Part shown: positions 1 to 6,680 of the stretch, in pieces
Position numbering within the stretch: position 1 is the stretch's first letter
Layout of the letters: the number at the start of each line of letters is the position of its first letter
DNA from: an uncultured Bacteroidales bacterium
Lineage (GTDB): Bacteria; Bacteroidota; Bacteroidia; Bacteroidales; P3
NCBI GenBank assembly: GCA_947179195.1
Contig: CAMXAS010000016.1
Coordinates: 1-14,812, forward strand
Length of the DNA: 14,812 nucleotides
Reading direction: 5' to 3'
The notes under the pieces: model-generated
Seen by the model: only the letters and a program-made list of their open reading frames with translations
What the model was told of the DNA's origin: nothing
The model's database searches: none
Translations under genes and position numbers: made by a program

Positions 1-179
1 GCCGATTCGGTCACGGTGTCCATGGCGGCCGATACCAACGGGATATTCAATTTGATGTTGCGCGTGAAATACGTGGTCGTATCCACTTCCCGCGGCAACA
101 CTTCCGAATAGGCCGGCACCAAAAGAACATCGTCGTAAGTCAGGCATTCGCCTACGAATTTGCTTGTATCCAATTTCAT
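1..179 (-). CDS. guaB: IMP dehydrogenase, N-terminal fragment (runs off left edge)
   Basis: IMP dehydrogenase oxidises IMP to XMP with NAD+, the committed step of GMP synthesis in the cytosol. Only the first 59 codons are in the window. They contain the family's conserved N-terminal block: LTYDDVLLVPAYSEVLPREV near residues 12-31, then NIPLVSAAMDTVTES, which opens the TIM barrel. The catalytic Cys loop and the CBS domains would lie outside. The ATG at 177-179 gives the usual short lead before the LTYDDV block, so the start is secure. A TACCTTTG -7 box lies about 46 bases upstream. The gene diverges from a small lipoprotein gene. The family call is firm from the N-terminal motif; whether the gene is intact cannot be judged. 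Confidence 0.93.
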   Translation of the reverse strand, partial: MKLDTSKFVGECLTYDDVLLVPAYSEVLPREVDTTTYFTRNIKLNIPLVSAAMDTVTES

Positions 180-210
180 AGAACTTGAGAATTGTTTTGT
201 CGGACAAATA

Positions 211-241
211 TTTGTTTTCTGTTGCAAAGGTAGTATTTTTG
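211..241 (+). promoter_or_regulatory. Promoter for the small lipoprotein gene (TTTG-N19-TATTTTTG)
   Basis: TTTG at 211-214, a 19-base spacer, and TATTTTTG at 234-241 match both Bacteroidota promoter elements at the standard spacing. Transcription would begin near 246-248, about 30 bases before the ATG at 278. This favours 278 over the in-frame codon at 185, which lies upstream of the promoter. Confidence 0.65.
225..232 (-). promoter_or_regulatory. guaB promoter, -7 box TACCTTTG
   Basis: On the minus strand this is a perfect TAnnTTTG -7 box, ending 45 bases before the guaB ATG and giving a leader of about 40 nt. I do not see a good TTTG -33 box at 19-20 bases. The box lies inside the spacer of the oppositely directed lipoprotein promoter (211-241), so the two RNA polymerase footprints would collide. 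Confidence 0.6.
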
Positions 242-277
242 CCTCAAATAGAGAAGCCCTCGAACAAGTTTAGCCCT

Positions 278-517
278 ATGAAAAACGCTTTTTTTTCGAA
301 CCCGACGGAAACGCTTAGACGCGCATTGAATATCAGCCTGATAATAGCCGCTTTATGCTTGACGGCGACCGCCTGCAGCCAGCAGCGGTATTACCTGCCG
401 GGCGGCGGACGCAACGCGTCCGGGGGCGGCGGATGCGGCTGCCCCGCTTTCTCCACGCTGCCGCCGGCCTACCCCGCCGCCCCCTCGGCCGGCACGCCGA
501 CTTCGGCCAACGCATGA
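278..517 (+). CDS. Putative small Gly/Pro/Ala-rich lipoprotein
   Basis: Predicted product of 79 residues. I do not recognise a family. A hydrophobic stretch near residues 19-33 (LNISLIIAALCLTATAC) ends in a cysteine followed by SQQ, which reads as a lipoprotein signal peptide, although the -3 residue is Ala rather than the preferred Leu. The mature part is short and low in complexity: a Gly-rich patch with two cysteines (GGGGCGCP), then a Pro/Ala/Ser tail with no clear domain. The ATG at 278 is chosen because a full promoter sits just upstream and the alternative start at 185 precedes it. The last 49 bases overlap the end of the convergent SprT-like gene. Promoter plus signal peptide make it believable; the short compositionally biased tail keeps confidence moderate. 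Confidence 0.5.
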   Translation: MKNAFFSNPTETLRRALNISLIIAALCLTATACSQQRYYLPGGGRNASGGGGCGCPAFSTLPPAYPAAPSAGTPTSANA

Positions 518-1320
518 ACGCGCATCGCCTTGCCCGTATCTTCCCAACAGCCTGTCAGATAGTCGTCTTTCCGCCGGTCGAGCCGCGCCCAACGGTCCTG
601 TACCTTGACGCGCACCGGTAGCGTCAGCGTGCCGGCCGCCGCCCGCCTCAGCGCTTCAACCGACGCCATGGGCCGAGGCTTCACGACGTCCGTTTCCACC
701 ACCGCCACCGGCTCCGTTATAACTTCCCGCTCCGGCTTGACGACTTTCCGCTTAGGTGCCGCTTGCCCGTAGGCCAAACGGTAGGTCACGGGCGCCGGCA
801 GATACGTGCCTTTCTTGGCCAAGCGTTTGTAAATCCGTTCAAAGGCCTTTCTGTCCTTGCCGTAGGGCGCGCAGGCCGCCACGAGGCGGTCGTCCCAATA
901 GGCGCCCGGCTTCGTGAAATAGGCCGTCAGGGCTTCCAGCATATCCGGCGGGAAAATATCGGGCCGCAGAAAGCCCTGCGCCTCCTGCCGGTACAGCCGT
1001 TTCCATTCCTTGCCGTGCGGCTGCGCCTGCGGATAATACCGGTGCGTGAGCAGATGCGCCCACTCGTGGATGAACACCAACAACAATGTATAAGGGTTCA
1101 AGGAAATCTGCAACGAAATGGTTTCCAGGTTCTCGATACGTTTTTCCGCCCGCTTGAACAGACGGTGGATTTGACCGCGGTAAAACCCCAGAATGCGACC
1201 GCTCCGGTCCGAAAAATCCAAGCGGATGGCGCGGCTCGACAGCCGTTCCATGACCATCGGCAAGGCCGCCTCGATGATATAGGGCGACAGGGCCTTATAT
1301 AAATCCTGTTCTATCCGCAT
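469..1320 (-). CDS. SprT-like (zincin-fold) domain protein
   Basis: 283 residues. The core is a SprT-like metalloprotease domain: the zinc motif HEWAH at residues 85-89 with the general-base Glu86, and a third probable ligand His102 in HGKEW, the spacing seen in SprT and Spartan relatives. The zinc-ribbon CxxC pairs of classic SprT are absent. After residue 180 come a basic, Pro/Val-rich linker and a C-terminal segment (about 235-272) of unknown role. No signal peptide is seen, so it is probably cytosolic. The ATG at 1320 is preferred because a longer reading frame would run into the upstream peptidase gene, whose stop lies 11 bases before this start. It is the third gene of the 2662-to-469 operon. 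Spartan-type relatives cut DNA-crosslinked proteins, but substrate and activity here are inferred only from the motif. Confidence 0.8.
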   Translation of the reverse strand: MRIEQDLYKALSPYIIEAALPMVMERLSSRAIRLDFSDRSGRILGFYRGQIHRLFKRAEKRIENLETISLQISLNPYTLLLVFIHEWAHLLTHRYYPQAQPHGKEWKRLYRQEAQGFLRPDIFPPDMLEALTAYFTKPGAYWDDRLVAACAPYGKDRKAFERIYKRLAKKGTYLPAPVTYRLAYGQAAPKRKVVKPEREVITEPVAVVETDVVKPRPMASVEALRRAAAGTLTLPVRVKVQDRWARLDRRKDDYLTGCWEDTGKAMRVHALAEVGVPAEGAAG

Positions 1321-1331
1321 CGCTCCGAAAC

Positions 1332-2282
1332 CTAGCGCACGCGCAACGTACTGCCGGCGCGGATGGTCGTACCGCTCAACTTGTTCAGGCGCTGGATATT
1401 GCCCACCGTGGTGCCGTAACGGCGCGCGATGGAACTCAGCGTTTCGCCCGAATGCACGGTATGCCAACGCGCCTGCTTCTGCTCTATCTGATAGGCGAAC
1501 GTCTCCTTACAAATCGGCAACTGCGTCATTTTCAGGCGGCCGTTGACGAAATCTATCATGATTTCCGGGTCGAGGGCCGTGCCGAGATAACGGACTTCGA
1601 AATGCAGGTGCGCGCCGTAGCTCCGCCCCGTATTGCCACCCAAGCCGATGACTTCGCCGGCCTGCACGACCTGCTCTTTCTTGACCAACAGTTTGGACAG
1701 GTGCGCGTAATACGTCTCCAAGCCGTTGTAATGCCGCACGACAATCACATAACCGTAGGTGCGGCTACGGCGCGCGATACGGATGACGCCGTCAAAGGCC
1801 GAGCGCACCGAATCGCCCGTATAGAGTTTGATGTCCGTACCCAAGTGGTAACGGCCGCCGCGCGGACCGAAACGCGAGGTCACACGCCCCGCCACCGGAT
1901 GCACGTACCGCTGTCCGAAACCCGGCAACAGGGCCAGGAACGTCGTATCGTTCTTGCGCGTGAAATCGGTTTTGGGATAATGGATGTTGATATAGTCGAA
2001 ATTCTCGTATTCCGACAACATGGACAACAGATTCTCAACCGTCAAATCCACAATCAGATGGTTGGCCAAAATCACGCTGTCGTACCGCGACTCGGCCACA
2101 TCCACGGGCTTGATGTGCGCATAGGGATCGACGGTCTGCGCCTTGAGGCGCGCGCCCGTATTCAAGCCGGGGGACACCAGCAAACACACCGCACAGGCGG
2201 CCCGAAACAAGAAAGCCGTCCCTCTGAAGACGGCCTTCCCGGCGGCATACCGCCCTGTCGTTTTATGGTTCACCCCACGCAT
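1332..2282 (-). CDS. M23 family metallopeptidase with C-terminal LysM domain
   Basis: 316 residues. A hydrophobic segment at about 20-40 followed by KAQT suggests a signal peptide or membrane anchor, so the enzyme should act in the periplasm. The peptidase domain (about 125-245) carries the LytM/M23 zinc set: His146 and Asp150 in HLGTD, His193, and the HLHFE block with His225 and His227. Residues 273-316 form a LysM peptidoglycan-binding domain (HTVHSGETLSSIARRYGTTV). Together these indicate an enzyme that cuts peptidoglycan peptide cross-links, or an M23 activator of cell-wall amidases; the zinc residues look intact, so activity is plausible. It starts 14 bases after the acidic-protein stop and ends 11 bases before the SprT-like start. 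The roughly 20-residue positively charged lead before the hydrophobic segment is long for a signal peptide, so the true start could be slightly downstream at a non-ATG codon. Confidence 0.9.
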   Translation of the reverse strand: MRGVNHKTTGRYAAGKAVFRGTAFLFRAACAVCLLVSPGLNTGARLKAQTVDPYAHIKPVDVAESRYDSVILANHLIVDLTVENLLSMLSEYENFDYINIHYPKTDFTRKNDTTFLALLPGFGQRYVHPVAGRVTSRFGPRGGRYHLGTDIKLYTGDSVRSAFDGVIRIARRSRTYGYVIVVRHYNGLETYYAHLSKLLVKKEQVVQAGEVIGLGGNTGRSYGAHLHFEVRYLGTALDPEIMIDFVNGRLKMTQLPICKETFAYQIEQKQARWHTVHSGETLSSIARRYGTTVGNIQRLNKLSGTTIRAGSTLRVR

Positions 2283-2296
2283 AGCCCACGGTTCGG

Positions 2297-2662
2297 TTAG
2301 GCGGGATCGGTAAATTCGTCGGCCAGACTGTCCGCCAAATCGTCCACATCGGTCGAGGGCGCATCGTTCACGCCATCCACCTCCACGTCGTCGTCCCCGC
2401 CGAAGAAGCCTTTGTCATCGTCCACGTCGTAGGTCAAATCGATTTTGACATCCACCTTGACCAGATAGTGGTCGGTCGGCGTATCCAAGGGTATGGCGTA
2501 GAAAAAATCCCCGTTCGGCTTGGGATAACGAATCGCGAAATCCTCGTACCCGTCCGGATATTTTTCGTCAAACAGTTTTTTTATCGCGTTGTCTAATTTG
2601 TCATAACTGACAATCCTACCCACTTTTGGCGCAGCATTGTCCGCTTTTTTCTTTGCAGCCAT
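2297..2662 (-). CDS. Small acidic protein of unknown function
   Basis: 121 residues. The first six residues are Lys-rich (MAAKKK). A compact middle (about 15-75) contains DEKYPDGYEDFAIRYPKPNG and a strand-like YLVKVDVKIDL. The tail from residue 76 is very acidic, with many Asp and Glu. There is no signal peptide or membrane segment. I recall similar short conserved proteins with acidic tails in Bacteroidales but no assigned function. The ATG at 2662 is chosen over longer in-frame options because a promoter (2690-2720) lies just upstream. It is the first gene of an operon with the M23 peptidase and the SprT-like protein; whether it is functionally linked to them is unknown. Confidence 0.75.
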   Translation of the reverse strand: MAAKKKADNAAPKVGRIVSYDKLDNAIKKLFDEKYPDGYEDFAIRYPKPNGDFFYAIPLDTPTDHYLVKVDVKIDLTYDVDDDKGFFGGDDDVEVDGVNDAPSTDVDDLADSLADEFTDPA

Positions 2663-2689
2663 AACAACATTAGTGTTTCTAAACGGATG

Positions 2690-2720
2690 CAAATAAAAAT
2701 ATTTTACGGCAAATAACAAA
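2690..2720 (-). promoter_or_regulatory. Promoter of the acidic protein / M23 / SprT-like operon
   Basis: On the minus strand, TTTG at 2717-2720, a 19-base spacer, then TTTATTTG at 2690-2697. The -33 box and spacing are ideal; the -7 box has one mismatch to TAnnTTTG. Predicted start near 2684 leaves a leader of about 21 nt to the ATG at 2662. Confidence 0.5.
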
Positions 2721-2757
2721 TAGCCGCGTTTTATTTTTCTTAACGGGTAATTGTTGA

Positions 2758-4296
2758 CTATATTTTCTGACCGGCCACCTTGCCGCCTGTTTCCGAAAAA
2801 CTGCTGTACTCCGCGCCCGCCGAACGGCAAGCCTCCATCCAACGCACCATATCCGAAAACGGCACGTCCTGACTGCAAAAAACGACTTCCGAAACCCGGT
2901 CGATGCGGATGCGGTCGCATAACTGCCGCTCGCTCATCGGCCAAACCATGCGGCCGATCTGTCGCTCCGAAACGCCTTTTTCCGCCAGCCAGCGCCGCGC
3001 CGGCTCCGTTTCCTCCGGCCGGCCCGCCAACAGGTACTTACGGCGGCGGCCGTTGCCAAGCATCCACCAGTCCGGCAGACACCATTGCCAAACATAACGC
3101 CAGCCCCAGGCCGTCAACGCACAGGCGGCACTGCCCGCCACAAGCACGAAGCGCGAGAACTGCCACTGCGGCCCGGCCAACGAAAAGAAACCGAACAGCA
3201 AGGCCAAACCGAGCCCGTAGCCGGCCATCGTCCGCCGGAACCGTATCGGATTCCGGTATGCGCCGACCAACAGGCCGCCCGCCACCAAAATGGCCGCATA
3301 CACCCACAGAAGGTGCCGGTAAACCGGTCCGTAATAATGCCAATCGCCGAACGCCAACCGCCCCCATCCGTAGGACAGCCCCACCAAGAGGGCATAAAAC
3401 CAAAGCAAATCCCACAACGGCAGGAAGGCGCGGCGCAACAACCGCCGACCGACCGCCATCGAAGCGCGCAACCAAATCGCGCCCTTCAACAGGAACGCAT
3501 ACGCCCCGCCCAACGTGCCCTTGAAATGCTTGGCGACGAAAATCTCCATCGCCTTATAGAACACGCGCACGTAGTTCAGGCTGCCTTTCTTCGTGCTCTC
3601 CCCTTTATAATGAATGATGCGCGTGTCGGCCAGATAATAATTCTTATAGCCGCCCTGCGTAATCCGGTACGAGAGGTCGATATCCTCGCCGTACATGAAA
3701 AACGTCTCGTCCAGATAGCCCACCTCGTCCAATACGCGCTTGGGCATCAGCATGAACGCGCCGGACAACACGTCCACTTCCCAGGTCTTGAATTCGCTCA
3801 GATGCCCCATATAATAACGTGCGAAACGCTTTGAATGCGGAAACAGCCGCGCCAAGCCCGTCATTTTATAGAAGGCCGTCTCGGGCGTCGGCAAGCCGCG
3901 CTTGGATTCGGGCAGGAAACGGCCGTTGCCGTCCAACATCCGCACCCCAAGCCCGCCGGCCTCCGGATGCGCGTCCATAAACGCCAAGCACACGGCCAAC
4001 GTGTTCTCTTCCAATACCGTATCGGGGTTCAGCAACAGCACGTAGTCGCCGGTCGATTGCGCGATGGCCTGGTTGTTGGCCTTGGCGAAACCGACGTTTT
4101 CGCGGTTTTCGATGCAACGCACCCACGGGAAGCGGCTTTTGACCATCGCCACGGACTCGTCCACCGAGGCGTTATCAACCACCCAAACCTCCATATCCCG
4201 CCGATAGTCCACGCCCTGCGAGCGCTGTACGGAGCGCAGGCACTGTTCCAGAAACGAACAGACATTGTAGTTGACGATGACAATCGACAGTTTCAT
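2758..4296 (-). CDS. GT2 family glycosyltransferase with C-terminal membrane and Rossmann-like region
   Basis: 512 residues. The N-terminal part (1 to about 240) is a GT-A glycosyltransferase of family 2, of the rhamnosyltransferase-like type: SIVIVNYN at the start, DNAS at 41-44, the metal-binding NPDT near 90-93 in place of DxD, and GEDIDLSYR near 203-211. Such enzymes move a sugar from a nucleotide donor onto a growing envelope glycan. Four hydrophobic segments follow (about 294-312, 330-347, 358-376, 383-400), then a cytosolic tail containing KYLLAG and SEVVFCSQDV, which resembles the nucleotide-binding region of polyprenyl-phosphate sugar transferases but with no catalytic transferase domain after it. 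The ATG at 4296 is chosen because SIVIVNYN must be near the N-terminus; it lies 4 bases after the coaD stop. Donor and acceptor sugars are unknown. Confidence 0.88.
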   Translation of the reverse strand: MKLSIVIVNYNVCSFLEQCLRSVQRSQGVDYRRDMEVWVVDNASVDESVAMVKSRFPWVRCIENRENVGFAKANNQAIAQSTGDYVLLLNPDTVLEENTLAVCLAFMDAHPEAGGLGVRMLDGNGRFLPESKRGLPTPETAFYKMTGLARLFPHSKRFARYYMGHLSEFKTWEVDVLSGAFMLMPKRVLDEVGYLDETFFMYGEDIDLSYRITQGGYKNYYLADTRIIHYKGESTKKGSLNYVRVFYKAMEIFVAKHFKGTLGGAYAFLLKGAIWLRASMAVGRRLLRRAFLPLWDLLWFYALLVGLSYGWGRLAFGDWHYYGPVYRHLLWVYAAILVAGGLLVGAYRNPIRFRRTMAGYGLGLALLFGFFSLAGPQWQFSRFVLVAGSAACALTAWGWRYVWQWCLPDWWMLGNGRRRKYLLAGRPEETEPARRWLAEKGVSERQIGRMVWPMSERQLCDRIRIDRVSEVVFCSQDVPFSDMVRWMEACRSAGAEYSSFSETGGKVAGQKI

Positions 4297-4300
4297 CCCC

Positions 4301-4795
4301 TTATCGTTTTTCAGCGGCCAACCGCCGCACGGTATCCGCAATGGCCGCCGGCACGATGCCGTCCACGGAGCGGTTGTGTTTGAGCAAATCGCGCACGACC
4401 GCCGACTGCACGAACGCCACCTCGGCATCCGCGCACAGGAACACGCTTTCCACATCCGCGGCCAGCCGTTTGTTGACCACGGCAATCGTCTTTTCGTATT
4501 CGAAATCCACCGTCGTCCGTAGCCCCCGCAAGATATATTTCGCGCCGCGCTCACGGCAGAAATCCACCGTCAGCCCCGCGTAGGAAGCCACCTCCACTTT
4601 CGGTTCGTCCGCAAAGAGCGTCCGCAAGAACGACACGCGTTCCGCCTCCGTGAACCACGTCCGCTTCTCGCCGTTGTTCCCGACGCCGACGATGATGCGG
4701 TCGAACAGCGGCAACGCCCGCCGAATCAAAAGTTCATGTCCCACGGTCACCGGGTCGAAACTGCCCGGGAACACCGCGATTCTCTCTTTATCCAT
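4301..4795 (-). CDS. coaD: Phosphopantetheine adenylyltransferase
   Basis: 164 residues, the normal length. It transfers AMP from ATP to 4'-phosphopantetheine to give dephospho-CoA, the penultimate step of CoA synthesis in the cytosol. Visible family marks are GSFDPVTVGH at 11-20 (the T/HxGH nucleotidyltransferase motif, with His20), RGLR at 90-93, and the C-terminal substrate-binding block. One departure: the usual ISSS ATP-phosphate loop reads VQSA at 129-132, still followed by VVRDL. The ATG at 4795 is 12 bases after the T-tract of the rpsA terminator, leaving almost no room for its own promoter. The stop is 4 bases from the downstream GT2 start, so the two are very likely co-transcribed. 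Confidence 0.93.
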   Translation of the reverse strand: MDKERIAVFPGSFDPVTVGHELLIRRALPLFDRIIVGVGNNGEKRTWFTEAERVSFLRTLFADEPKVEVASYAGLTVDFCRERGAKYILRGLRTTVDFEYEKTIAVVNKRLAADVESVFLCADAEVAFVQSAVVRDLLKHNRSVDGIVPAAIADTVRRLAAEKR

Positions 4796-4806
4796 ACCGA
4801 TATGAC

Positions 4807-4847
4807 AAAAAAGCCCGCACGCTCTCGAATCCGGAACGCACGGGCTT
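4807..4847 (-). terminator. Intrinsic terminator after rpsA
   Basis: On the minus strand the arm AAGCCCGTGCG (4837-4847) pairs with CGTGCGGGCTT (4811-4821) over 11 bp, including two G-T wobbles, around a 15-base loop. It is followed directly by a six-T run (4807-4812, overlapping the stem foot). It lies 21 bases after the rpsA stop and should end that transcript; reading on leads straight into coaD. Confidence 0.85.
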
Positions 4848-4868
4848 GAACGCTAAGCCTATTGGAAA

Positions 4869-6680
4869 TTATTTTCTTTCCTCGGCTTCCATCGCATCTT
4901 TCAGATTCGACAAAGCCGCAATGTCGCCCAAGGTCGTACGCTCGTTCGAATCATTGATTTTCTTCATGGCTTTGGCCGTATCGTCCATGTTCTTGCGATT
5001 CTCATTGTCCGCCTTGGCCTTGTCTTCGGCCACTTCGTCCTGATGGATGCGCGTATGGGATACGATGATTTTCTTGCTGTCTTTGTTGAACTCGATAACC
5101 TTGAAGGAGGCCTTTTCGTCGTTCTTCAGGCTACCGCCTTCGGCTTTGACGAGGTGACGCGCCGGGCAGAACGCCTCAACGCCGTAAGGCAACACGATGA
5201 CCGCGCCCTTTTCGTTCGCGTTCGTAACCGTGCCTTCGTGTACCGAATTCAAGAGGAAGATGGATTCGTAAACATCCCACGGATTTTCTTCCAACTGCTT
5301 GTGGCCGAGGCTCAAGCGACGGTTTTCAACATCCACATCCAACACGATGACGTCGATTTTCTCGCCGATTTTCGTGAATTCGGCCGGATGTTTGATTTTC
5401 TTCGACCACGACAGGTCGGAGATATGAATCAGACCGTCCACGCCTTCTTCCATTTCCACGAAGATACCGAAGTTCGTGAAATTGCGGACCGTAGCCGTAT
5501 GGCGCGAGTTGACCGGATATTTCTTGTCGATGTCGATCCAGGGATCCGGCATCAGCTGCTTGATGCCCAACGACATCTTGCGTTCTTCGCGGTCGAGCGT
5601 CAGGACAACGGCTTCGATTTCGTCGCCGATTTTGAGGAAATCCTGCGCGCTACGCAGATGCTGCGACCAGCTCATTTCCGAAACGTGAACCAAGCCTTCC
5701 ACACCCGGGATAACTTCCACGAAAGCGCCGTAGTCGGCAATCACCACTACGCGGCCCTTGATTTTGTCGCCCACCTTGAGGTTCGTATCCAACGAATCCC
5801 ACGGATGCGGCGTGAGCTGTTTCAAGCCCAAAGCGATACGCTTCTTGTTTTCGTCGAAATCCAGGATAACCACCTTGATTTTTTCGTCCAGTTTGACGAT
5901 TTCTTCCGGATGGCTGATACGGCCCCACGACAGGTCGGTGATGTGAATCAAACCGTCCACGCCGCCCAAGTCCACGAATACACCGTAGGACGTGATGTTC
6001 TTGACGAGACCTTCCAAAACCTGGCCTTTTTCGAGGTGCGACATGATTTCGGCTTTCTGCGCTTCGATTTCGTCTTCAATCAAGGCCTTGTGCGAAACCA
6101 CGACGTTCTTGTATTCCTGGTTGATTTTAACCACCTTGAATTCCATCGTCTTGTCAACGAACACATCGTAGTCGCGGATGGGCTTCACGTCGATTTGCGA
6201 ACCGGGCAAGAACGCTTCGATACCGAACACGTCCACGATCAGACCGCCTTTCGTGCGGCTCTTGACGTAACCCGTGATGATTTCCTGATCGTCGAACGCC
6301 TTGTTGACGCGTTCCCACGATTTGAGGATGCGGGCTTTCTTATGGGAGAGCAGCAACTGACCGGCGGCGTCTTCCTGGCTTTCTACATAAACCTCAACGG
6401 TGTCGCCGGGCTTCAAATCGGGATTGTAACGGAATTCGGAAACCGGGATGATACCATCGGACTTATAGCCGATGTTGACCACGACTTCACGGTTATTCTT
6501 GGCTACGACCGTACCCTCGATGACTTCCTGTTCGGCTACCTGTTTGAGCGTGTTGTCGTATTTTTCGTCCAACTCGCCGGCGGGCGCCGCGTTTTTCTTT
6601 TCTTTCTTGATATTGCGGTCTTCCAGGGCATCCCAATCGAAATCCTCAATACCGGTCTTAGCATACTTTTCGTCTGCCAT
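4869..6680 (-). CDS. rpsA: 30S ribosomal protein S1
   Basis: 603 residues with six S1 (OB-fold RNA-binding) repeats at about 52-114, 132-198, 219-287, 304-374, 391-462 and 478-543. Repeats 3-5 carry the clearest signature (YGVFVDLGGVDGLIHITDLSW and close copies). An acidic N-terminal extension (1-50) and a charged tail (545-603) flank them, as is usual in this phylum. The protein binds mRNA at the 30S platform and helps unstructured or SD-less messages load. It is a single-gene unit: promoter near 6810-6840, leader of about 120 nt, strong terminator after the stop. The ATG at 6680 opens MADEKYAKTG and has no SD at normal spacing. Family and start are secure. Confidence 0.97.
   Translation of the reverse strand: MADEKYAKTGIEDFDWDALEDRNIKKEKKNAAPAGELDEKYDNTLKQVAEQEVIEGTVVAKNNREVVVNIGYKSDGIIPVSEFRYNPDLKPGDTVEVYVESQEDAAGQLLLSHKKARILKSWERVNKAFDDQEIITGYVKSRTKGGLIVDVFGIEAFLPGSQIDVKPIRDYDVFVDKTMEFKVVKINQEYKNVVVSHKALIEDEIEAQKAEIMSHLEKGQVLEGLVKNITSYGVFVDLGGVDGLIHITDLSWGRISHPEEIVKLDEKIKVVILDFDENKKRIALGLKQLTPHPWDSLDTNLKVGDKIKGRVVVIADYGAFVEVIPGVEGLVHVSEMSWSQHLRSAQDFLKIGDEIEAVVLTLDREERKMSLGIKQLMPDPWIDIDKKYPVNSRHTATVRNFTNFGIFVEMEEGVDGLIHISDLSWSKKIKHPAEFTKIGEKIDVIVLDVDVENRRLSLGHKQLEENPWDVYESIFLLNSVHEGTVTNANEKGAVIVLPYGVEAFCPARHLVKAEGGSLKNDEKASFKVIEFNKDSKKIIVSHTRIHQDEVAEDKAKADNENRKNMDDTAKAMKKINDSNERTTLGDIAALSNLKDAMEAEERK

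Noticed and set aside
1321..1467. In-frame upstream extension of the SprT-like gene
   Set aside because: It overlaps the LysM-coding end of the M23 gene and shows no SprT similarity.
2690..2735. Possible terminator after the GT2 gene (CGGC...GCCG followed by A/T-rich bases)
   Set aside because: The stem is only 4 bp and the same bases are better explained as promoter elements of the next gene.
2663..2944. In-frame upstream extension of the acidic protein gene
   Set aside because: It passes through the promoter and into the 3' end of the GT2 gene; the MAAKKK start at 2662 is just downstream of a good promoter.
2751..3524. Plus-strand open frame of 257 codons antisense to the GT2 tail
   Set aside because: Pro/Arg/Thr-rich composition, no promoter, no recognisable domain; typical shadow in GC-rich DNA.
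4297..4554. In-frame upstream extension of the GT2 gene
   Set aside because: It overlaps coaD; the GT2 motif SIVIVNYN must be near the N-terminus, which fits the ATG at 4296.
4807..4847. Promoter-like CTTTTTTG in front of coaD
   Set aside because: It lacks the TA of the -7 box and any -33 box, and the T-run is fully explained as the tail of the rpsA terminator.
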